A stretch of DNA of 40,771 nucleotides from Trametes villosa (lineage: Eukaryota; Basidiomycota; Agaricomycetes; Polyporales; Polyporaceae): assembly GCA_002964805.2 (NCBI GenBank), contig PUDQ02000103.1, positions 1-40,771 of the forward strand, in the 5' to 3' direction. Within the stretch, counting starts at the first letter, position 1; the number at the start of each line of letters is the position of its first letter. The translations under genes were made by a program, and so were the position numbers. The notes below the pieces were generated by a model, which was not told the origin of the DNA, did not search any database, and worked only from the letters and a program-made list of their open reading frames with translations. This document shows positions 33,798 through 40,771 of the stretch, piece by piece.

Positions 33798-34004
33798 GGG
33801 GAGGCTCCGCTCCGGACTCGGAGACTGCTTCGGAGAGGGCTACTCGATGTCGAGCGTAGCTACCACGCACATGTGTATAGTACCGGCCAGTAACAAAATG
33901 TTTTTGTGAGCCCCTGAGAGCATACGGGGGAGTCGTGGCGGATCCGACTCCGCGCAGCTAAGTCAAGACGTACGTGGCCTGGACTCGGAGGGTGTGGGAG
34001 GGAA

Positions 34005-34090
34005 TTAGTAAAAAGTCTGCTACCGTGGGGGATCGAACCAGCGTTGAAAATTAATTGGCGAAGGCGGCAGATACCACTGATCGAAGGGAC
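34005..34090 (-). other. tRNA-like Pol III unit, minus strand (possible SINE or tRNA pseudogene)
   Basis: On the minus strand GATCAGTGGTATC looks like a D-arm/A box, GGTTCGATCCC is a perfect B box, and ACGGTAGCAGACTTTTT ends in a Pol III terminator. The T-stem and acceptor stem do not pair, so it is not an intact tRNA. The remaining bases between 33798 and 34164 show no feature. Confidence 0.35.
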
Positions 34091-34164
34091 CTCTGCAAAC
34101 AAGCATGTTCCAACAAACCAAGTCGGTGCAGCCACCCCGGTGGGACAGCAGCGCACGCGGATCA

Positions 34165-35880
34165 GAGACTCCGTAAGGTGTGGCTTGGTTAGGCTGTTTG
34201 CAATGTTAGCAAGTGTAGCAGCTGTTCGGGGCACTAAGTGTATTAGCCTGTTTGAGGAGCTAAGGTTGTCAAGATGTTTGGAGCTCTAAATCTGTTAGGG
34301 TGTTGGCGATGCTAAGCATACTAAGCTGTTAGAGACACGAAATTTGTTAGGCTGATCAAAACACCAAGCAAGCTCAGCTGTGCGAGGCACCAAAATTGTG
34401 ACTCCGTTTAGACACGAAGCGGTAAGTTTCTTCACCGCTGCTTGAGGCCCTGAGCATGTGCAGCCGTTCAACAGACTAACTTACTTGTGATGCCGTTCGA
34501 GAGATCAAATTTATCAGGCTGTTCGGGGCGCTAAAAATGCTCCGCCGTTTGAGGCTGTCAGCATGCGCAGCTGTTTGACAGACTCAATTTGCTACGCTGT
34601 TCGAGAAATCAAATCTGTCAGGCTGTTCAGGACGGTAAGCATGCATCCGCAGCTGTTCGACAAACTCAATTTGCTACGTCGTTCGAGAGATCAAATTGCT
34701 CAGGCTGTTCAGCACGCTAAGCATGCTCCGCCGTTTGAGACCGTAAGCATGCACAGCTGTTCGACAGACTAAATTTGTAGTGGTGTTCGGGAAATCAAAT
34801 CTGTCAGGCTGTTTGGGACGCTAAGCATGCTCCACCGTTCGAGACATCAAATCTGTCAGCCTGTTCGGGATGCTAAGCGTGCTCCGCTGTTCGGGATGCT
34901 AAGCGTGCTCCGCCGTTCGAGGCCGTGAGCATGCACCACTGTTCGACAGACTAAATTTATTACGCCGTTTGAGAAATCAAGTCACTCAGGCTGCTCAGGA
35001 CGCTAAGCGTGCTCCGCCGTTCGACAGACTAAATTTGTTCTGCTGTTCGAGAGATCAAATCTGTCAGCCTGTTTGGGATGCTAAGCGTGCTCCGCTGTTC
35101 GACAGACTAAATTTGTTACGCCGTTCGAGAAATCAAATCACTCAGGCTGTTCAGGACGCTAAGCGTGCTCCACTGTTCGACAGACTAAATTTGTTCTGCT
35201 GTTCGAGAGATCAAATCTGTCAGCCTGTTCGGGATGCTAAGCGTGCTCCGCTGTTCGACAGACTAAATTTGTTACGCCGTTCGAGAAATCAAATCACCAA
35301 GGCTGTTCAGGACGCTAAGCGTGCTCCACTGTTCGACAGACTAAACTTGTTACGCTGTTCGAGAGATCAAATCACTCAGGCTGTTCGGGATGCTAAGCGT
35401 ACTCCGCCGTTCGAGGCCGTGAGCATGCGCTGCTGTTCGACTGACTAAACTTGTTACGCCGTTTGAGAGATCAAATTTATCAGGCTGTGTGGGATGCTAA
35501 GCATGCTCCGCCATTCGACAGACTATATTTGTTATGCTGTTTGATGGATATAATCGCTCAGGCTGTTTGGGATGCTAAGCATGCTGTGCCATCCGGGACA
35601 CTAGATTTGCTACGCCGTTAGAGACACCAAATCTGTTACGCTGTTCGAGACATTAAACTTGTTAAGCCGTTCGAGACATTAAATCTGTCAGGCTGTATGG
35701 GTGGTCAGCATGCTGTGCTGTCCAAGCTGCTAACTTTGTTATGCTGTTCGAGACACTAGATTTGCTACACCATTCGAGACACTAAATTTGTTACGCCGTT
35801 CAAGAGATTAAACTTGTCTGGCTGTTTGGGACAGTAAGCATGCTCTAGTGTTGAAGACACTAAATTTGTTAGGCTGTTTG
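34165..35880 (+). repeat. Right array of 26-base degenerate repeats (inverted arm)
   Basis: About 66 units of the repeat described for the left array, here in plus orientation (for example CTGTTCGAGAGATCAAATC, CTGTTCGGGATGCTAAGCG). The stretch 35448-35880 matches 1287-1719 in inverted order without visible gaps. The array does not end naturally: a copia LTR begins at 35881 inside a unit, after TTAGGCTGTTTG, and the left arm continues with the rest of that unit at 1286 and outward. Confidence 0.85.
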
Positions 35881-36455
35881 TGTTGAACTTCCGTGTCTAC
35901 GGCTGTGCCGGACCGGGAGTGGCAGTGTTAGTGGCCGTGCGTCTACGTTACGCCGGCATGGACTTTCCTACTTACCATATACGTACATTCTTTTGTCCTG
36001 TACATACTCGGCATCCTGCCATCCCTACCTATGCTTCTGGTACGTTCTACGATGCTCCTGACTATTCTAGACCCGTCTGGAGCTTAGTGTTACTCAGCCA
36101 TGGACATCACATGCTCTCGTCTTACTCATCGTCCTACCTTCGCTCAGTCAGCGTCCCTCCTCGCTCAGTCAGCGTCCTCTGGACGGTCATATGATCTCTT
36201 CTCTATGCTTATTCATCGTCCTCCCTCAGTAGTATATAAGGAGGACTCTGCAGGCCTCTGCTCTTCAGTTGTTCTCTCACAGACTGAAGAGTAAGTCCCA
36301 TATTACCTATGCGCCTTTACATGTTTACTTACTAGTACTTGTAGCCTCTCTTTGTGCGGCTTACAGGTACAGTACTATGCAATCATAGTCGTTCTCTCAC
36401 AGACTGAAGACCTCTCTTTGTGCGGCTTACAGCCTTCCAGGTTCAGAGTTCATCA
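35881..36455 (+). repeat. 5' LTR of the copia element
   Basis: Starts TGTTGAAC and ends GTTCATCA, an imperfect terminal inverted repeat with TG...CA ends, directly followed by the primer-binding site. It contains a TATA box (36233-36240), a 16-base direct repeat CGCTCAGTCAGCGTCC (about 36132-36175) and, downstream of the likely RNA start, an intron-like insert with its spliced duplicate (36271-36432). Confidence 0.85.
36233..36240 (+). promoter_or_regulatory. TATA box of the copia LTR
   Basis: TATATAAG in the LTR, which would start the genomic RNA near 36265, leaving R/U5 up to 36455. Confidence 0.65.
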
Positions 36456-36488
36456 GGTTATGAGCCCTGCGCTCTAACCGGTTGCTCC
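36456..36488 (+). promoter_or_regulatory. Primer-binding site for initiator tRNA-Met 5' half
   Basis: Immediately after the LTR, GGTTATGAGCCCTGCGCTCT and the following 13 bases are complementary to a tRNA from its anticodon loop (CTCATAACC) back into the D-arm. This is the internal-primer mode described for Drosophila copia, which uses the cleaved 5' half of initiator tRNA-Met. The exact tRNA of this host is inferred. Confidence 0.75.
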
Positions 36489-37424
36489 TCATCGTCGACA
36501 CCGCGCGCGCACCTTTGCTTCGTCGACCTCGCTGGTTTGTGCACACCCTCCTCCATCTTCCTAACCTCTTGACTGTGCCCGCCGACACTGCTACCAGGGG
36601 GACATTTCTGCGCTCGTGACGCAGCCCTGAGTGCTTTTACTAGCCCTACGTACTCGCACGCACCTAGCTACACAGGCCTTTTATAGTCCGGCCTTTCTTC
36701 TCATATACTTCGACCAGGCCCTGCACTTGCAGCTGCCAGTCGTCGTAGCCGGGCTCGTTCTGAGCTTTGGACCGGAGGACAACCGTTCGGACCCTCCTTA
36801 CTATAGCTTTTTGCGTCGGATAGCCATACGTACCTAGTAGCTTTCTTGGGCACAGTTGGCGACTTCTATCTGGGTCTTCGGGCATATCGGCTGCCTGGAT
36901 TCCTGGTGCACCGCAACAGGTGTTCATCTCTCTCTCTTCGTGCACACAGCAAGTCAATCATCGCGCTTCCCTGAACCACTTTGGAGCCCACAACAGCGGA
37001 ACCCCTGGTCCTGGACTCTGAGGAAGAAGTTGACGCAGACCTTCAAGGCTCTTCTTCTGATTCCTCCGTCGCCTCCTCCGAACCATTTGACTGTTCTGGT
37101 CGTTTCCACGTCTTCGACACAGAAGATCAGTTCGATCGTCATTGGTATCCAGAGGACGACAGTTACACCCCTTGCGACGAGCATCCCTGCCCTAACCGCT
37201 ACGATCAAGCACCTCGAGGACCTTCTCGAAGCTGGGCCGCTCTCATCAGTCCTCACCAGGTTGGCCATTGGCACCTCGTTCCGCTCCCTCAGTCTGCTCC
37301 CCCGTCTCCTACAACCGTTCCTCTCCCAGATTCTGAAGTCTCTTCGCGCTCGCCCTCTCCAACTCCATTCGATCTAGACTTCGGCGAAGACTTCACCGAT
37401 TCCCCCGAGTTCTTTCTCCTCGTC

Positions 37425-39929
37425 ATGGGGGATATCAAACCAGAATCTGTTCCCGCTCTCTCTTCCGCCGCTCAGTATGCGGACTGGGCCGCGAAGATGA
37501 AGGGTTACCTCATGTTCGCCGACTGCTGGGAGGCTATCACGGGCACTCAGCCCGCCGCTACTGATGCGGAAGCCTCCAAGGAGTGGAAGAAGCAAAACAA
37601 CAAGGCCGCCGGTCTCATCACCATCCGGACCGCGCCTAGCTTCCACTACATCCTGGATTCCGCCGCAACCGTCGCTGGCACAACTGCTACAGCCAAGCAG
37701 ATGTGGGACGCGCTGCAGACCAAGTTTGGGAAACCGAACAGTGCGCACGTCTGGGGCCTCTTTGAGGCCCTCATCAGCGAAGGTCGCATGTCGGACCAGA
37801 AGTCCATTCAGGACCAGTCGAGCAAGATCGTCACCCGCCTCCGCGAGATCTCTACCAATGGGATCAAGCTCGAGGAGACGATCCAGGCCCTCATCCTTCT
37901 GTCCAAGGTCCCGGAGTCCTACCGGTCCATGATCTCTGCGCTTATGGCCACGACGGAGCTCGAGAAACTTACCGTCGACGTCATCCTCGCGAAGTCTCTC
38001 GCTGAGGAGTCCATGCGCAAGTCCGGACAGTCCGCCTCCCGCGTCTCCAAGACGCAGCCTAAGCCGAAGGGCCCGTGCTCCCACTGTGGTAGTGCGACTC
38101 ATCACGAGTCCACTTGCTACAAGAAGCACCCTGAGATGCGTCCCAACGGCAAGGGCAATGGTGGGAAGAAGAAGGATAAAGGGAAAGGAAAGGACACTAC
38201 CAATACCGCTCACGTCGTCGCTCCCGCTGCCAATGTACTTGTAGTCGAGTCCGCAGGCGCCTCCTCCTCTGAGGACGCCTCTATGCACGCTTCTTTCTAT
38301 CGTGCGGCTAATGCCGCTGGCGTGATTCCTACTCGTTGGCTTATGGACTCAGGAGCCTCCATGCATGTCACCTGGAACCTCGCCGATTTCGCTACTTATC
38401 ACGAGTACAACGACCCCATTGTCTTCAGCACTGCTGGAAGCGGGAACTCTGTACTTGGTGTAGGCGAGGGTACCGTTAAGGCTGAGACGTACATCGACGG
38501 TGTTAAGTGGAAGATTACGCTACCTAAGGTCTGCTATGTCCCTAAAGCGGCCTCACGACTCTTCTCTACTGGCACTATCGAGCGGCAAGGTTATTCCATC
38601 TTCCAAGGAGACGGGAAGATGACCATCTTCAACAGGCTGCCTACGGGCTCTGTTGCTCATGGTGCTACGATTACAATCCCAGGACGTAAAATCCTGGAGG
38701 CGCAGTATGTCCCGCGTTCTAATCTCTATGAGTGTGAACTCGAGATTGCGGACAGTCTTAAGCTCGACCTGAACGTTCGTACCTATAAGACCTGGCATCG
38801 TCGCTTCGGACATGCAGGCAAGGAGGCTCTCTCCAAGCTTCCTTCGAACGTAAAAGGTGTTGATGCTATCGACCCTGCGGACGGTGAACCATGCGACGGA
38901 TGCGCCTTTGGCAAATCCCATCGCTCCTCCTTCCCTCCTTCAGAAAAGCGTGCGACTGAGCCCCTTGAGCTCGTCCACACTGATCTGGATGGCCCCATGC
39001 GTACCCGCTCGATCAACGGTTATTCGTACTTCGCTGGTTTTATCGACGATCACTCCGGTCTCGCTCGCGCCTACTACCTTAAGCACAAGTCTGACGCCTT
39101 CCGTGCGTTCGACGACTACAAGGCGTGGGCTGAGAACCAGACTGGCAAGAAGATCAAGCGAGTCCGTTCTGATCGCGGGGGGGAATACACCTCGAAGGAG
39201 TTTACCGATCATCTTCGCAAGCATGGGATCGAGCACCATAAGACGATGCCTAAGTCGCCTCAGCAGAATGGACGCGCAGAACGCTGGAACCGTACCGTCG
39301 TCGAAAAGGCCATGTCCATGCTTCACCAAGCTGGACTCAGCCACGGTTTCTGGCAGCTCGCTATGGAAGCAGCCGTCCATATCTACAATCGTCAGCCCAT
39401 GCGTCGCCTTAAATGGCGCTGCCCCATTACGGTCTGGGATGGGACCGTCCCCGACGTGTCCTACTTCCGCGTTTTTGGGTGCAAAGCATATGTTCACGTG
39501 CAGAAGTCAGAGCGCGCTGGAAAGCTCGACAAGAAGGCTGTCGAGATGACCTTCGTGGGGTATGAAGCCGGTTCAAAGGGGTACAGATTTTGGAACCCGG
39601 CCACCCGCTCTATCGTCGTGTCTCGCGATGTGACATTTGACGAAGAGTCTTTCCCTGCACGTAAAACCCCCGGCGATCATCCTGTTACCCCGGATGATAG
39701 TCCGTTCCCAGAGTACACCGAGCCGTCTGATGGAGCCTCGAACGCTGATGACGACGAGCTCCCTCCTCTTCCTGTCCAACTTCCTGAGCCTCAGCCTGAG
39801 GTTCTGGACCCTCCACCCGCTCCTGCTCCTCCAGCTCCAGAGCCAGAAGCTCCCGCTGAACCTGAACGTCCCACCCACACCTCCGCCTGTTCCCCCTCCT
39901 CGTCCTGCCCACGTGCGCCGCCGTCATGA
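37425..39929 (+). CDS. Copia gag-protease-integrase
   Basis: The ATG at 37425 (MGDIKPESVP) begins a typical copia Gag; the frame is also open upstream to 36981 without an ATG. Gag core around KQMWDALQTKFG; zinc knuckle C-x2-C-x4-H-x4-C at 38076-38117 (CSHCGSATHHESTC); aspartic protease DSGA at 38346; pre-integrase zinc site WHRRFGH...CDGCAFGK; integrase catalytic Asp at 38982 (HTDLDG) and 39171 (RSDRGGEY) and Glu at 39279 (GRAERW), spacing exactly D-x35-E. A Pro-rich linker follows. The frame then ends at TGA 39927-39929 because of a shift near 39870-39890, before the RT. The protein may be non-functional as a polyprotein. Confidence 0.88.
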   Translation: MGDIKPESVPALSSAAQYADWAAKMKGYLMFADCWEAITGTQPAATDAEASKEWKKQNNKAAGLITIRTAPSFHYILDSAATVAGTTATAKQMWDALQTKFGKPNSAHVWGLFEALISEGRMSDQKSIQDQSSKIVTRLREISTNGIKLEETIQALILLSKVPESYRSMISALMATTELEKLTVDVILAKSLAEESMRKSGQSASRVSKTQPKPKGPCSHCGSATHHESTCYKKHPEMRPNGKGNGGKKKDKGKGKDTTNTAHVVAPAANVLVVESAGASSSEDASMHASFYRAANAAGVIPTRWLMDSGASMHVTWNLADFATYHEYNDPIVFSTAGSGNSVLGVGEGTVKAETYIDGVKWKITLPKVCYVPKAASRLFSTGTIERQGYSIFQGDGKMTIFNRLPTGSVAHGATITIPGRKILEAQYVPRSNLYECELEIADSLKLDLNVRTYKTWHRRFGHAGKEALSKLPSNVKGVDAIDPADGEPCDGCAFGKSHRSSFPPSEKRATEPLELVHTDLDGPMRTRSINGYSYFAGFIDDHSGLARAYYLKHKSDAFRAFDDYKAWAENQTGKKIKRVRSDRGGEYTSKEFTDHLRKHGIEHHKTMPKSPQQNGRAERWNRTVVEKAMSMLHQAGLSHGFWQLAMEAAVHIYNRQPMRRLKWRCPITVWDGTVPDVSYFRVFGCKAYVHVQKSERAGKLDKKAVEMTFVGYEAGSKGYRFWNPATRSIVVSRDVTFDEESFPARKTPGDHPVTPDDSPFPEYTEPSDGASNADDDELPPLPVQLPEPQPEVLDPPPAPAPPAPEPEAPAEPERPTHTSACSPSSSCPRAPPS

Positions 39930-40771
39930 GCCAGTGGGAGGTCCTAGCATTGCGCGCGATAAGCCTCATCGCGAGGTCAGACCGCCTAAGCGCTATGGGG
40001 ACAGTACGTACGGTGATGAACCCCCTGCTCGGGTTGATGCACGTACGGACGCAGATGGTACTCAGCACGAGCAAGCGGAGACTCTGCTTGCTTTTCTCGC
40101 TGCCGCTCAGTATAAGGCGGGCTTACCGAATACCCATCGGGATGCCATGCGTTCGCCTGAAGCGTCTAAGTGGCAAGCTGCTGAAAAAGCTGAGTATGAC
40201 TCGCTTCTGGAAAACAAGACCTGGATCCTCGTACCTCGCCCTAAGAACCGTCATGTCGTCGCCAATCGTTGGGTGTATGACATCAAACACGATGGACGGT
40301 ACAAGGCTCGCCTCGTAGCCAAGGGCTTTACCCAGATCTGGGGGGAGGACTACAACGAGACTTTCTCGCCAGTGGCGCGGTTCGAATCGATTCGTTACCT
40401 CCTCGCGCACGCTGCGCTTGAGGACTGGGACATCGAGTCTATGGACGTAAAGACCGCGTTCCTGAACGGCGACTTGGAGGAGGAGATCTACATGGAACAA
40501 CCGGAAGGTTGGGCCGTACGCGGCAAGGAGAACTACGTCTGTTTGCTTAAAAAGGCTATCTACGGCCTTAAGCAGGCGTCTCATCAGTGGAATGCCAAAA
40601 TCCACAAGTCTCTCCTTGACATGGGATTCAAACGGACGTACTCTGATGCCGGAGTCTACGTATATCGGCGACAAGGGGGGGATTTCGTTACGATTGTCGT
40701 ACTCTATGTCGACGATCTACTCCTCTTCGGCGACCGGCCTAGCCATATCAAGCAGGTCAAGGACACGTTGA
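39872..40771 (+). CDS. Copia reverse transcriptase (partial, other frame)
   Basis: The next frame (+1) picks up the Pro-rich linker (PPTPPPVPPPRPAHVRRRHE) and runs open to the window edge. It has RWVYDIKHDGRYKARLVAKG, YNETFSPVARFESIR, the MDVKTAFLNGDL motif, YGLKQASHQWNAK and the catalytic YVDD at 40705-40716. The frame change relative to integrase equals one extra base (or two missing) in the run around CCCACCCACACC. RNase H and the 3' LTR lie outside the window. Confidence 0.88.

Larger units (their letters stand above)
35881..40771 (+). mobile_element. Ty1/copia retrotransposon, 5' part, inserted in the right arm
   Basis: The element has a 575-base 5' LTR, a primer-binding site for the 5' half of initiator tRNA-Met, and gag-protease-integrase-reverse transcriptase in copia order (integrase before RT). 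It runs off the window within the RT. The five bases before it are GTTTG, the expected left target duplication; the right one lies outside the window. It interrupts the 26-base array. Confidence 0.92.

Noticed and set aside
34563..35448. Plus-strand frames across the right array
   Set aside because: The same repeat-driven open frame as in the left array, not a gene.
871..35880. Starship-type giant element
   Set aside because: No tyrosine-recombinase captain gene is visible at either end, and Starships are described from Pezizomycotina, not from fungi with this gene set.
36981..37424. Gag start at 36981
   Set aside because: That codon is TTG; the first ATG in frame is at 37425. The upstream open frame looks protein-like but cannot be assigned a start.

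Overview
The window reads as nuclear DNA of a filamentous basidiomycete, probably an Agaricomycete. The coding regions are cut by many short introns (about 45-70 bases, GT...AG). They include protein types typical of that group: a Tnp2-type transposase, a C48 (Ulp1-like) peptidase joined to a DDE-type transposase, a protein with the GMSSDE signature, WD40 proteins with a hydrophobic tail, and a Ty1/copia retrotransposon. Everything below was read by eye from the sequence; no search was run.

Layout. Bases 1-870 hold no gene I can see. Bases about 871-2722 are an array of degenerate 26-base repeats. The same array, inverted, occupies about 34165-35880. The outer parts of the two arms are collinear: left and right positions sum to 37167 over at least 432 bases, and the reading shows near identity. 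The roughly 31 kb between the arms is therefore the inside of a large inverted-repeat-bounded unit, plausibly one giant DNA transposon with long, repeat-filled terminal arms. A copia element (from 35881, running off the window) has inserted into the right arm.

Inside the arms, from left to right: a solo LTR with a 5-base target duplication (2827-3570); a GGTC-rich gene-free stretch and a tRNA-like Pol III unit; a minus-strand gene of the GMSSDE type (4645-8303); a nested 6.1 kb DNA transposon (8353-14491) with 34-base perfect terminal inverted repeats and one 11-exon gene for a C48 peptidase, zinc finger and DDE transposase; a Tnp2 transposase gene (14803-19119) directly behind a membrane/ubiquitin-like reading frame (19170-19996) to which it may be fused; a helical protein of unknown function; then a set of cargo-like genes. 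These are two WD40 genes, a membrane-anchored Pro/Ser-rich protein and a small coiled-coil protein on the minus strand, and, after a divergent promoter near 29.0-29.4 kb, three plus-strand genes of unknown function.

How it may work together (inference): the Tnp2 protein is the best candidate for mobilising the whole unit, with the 26-base arrays as binding sites at both ends. The presence of a ubiquitin-like domain with a GG motif and of a Ulp1-like peptidase in the same unit suggests a possible ubiquitin-like processing step linked to transposition. The solo LTR, the nested DNA transposon and the copia insertion show that the unit has been hit repeatedly by other elements.
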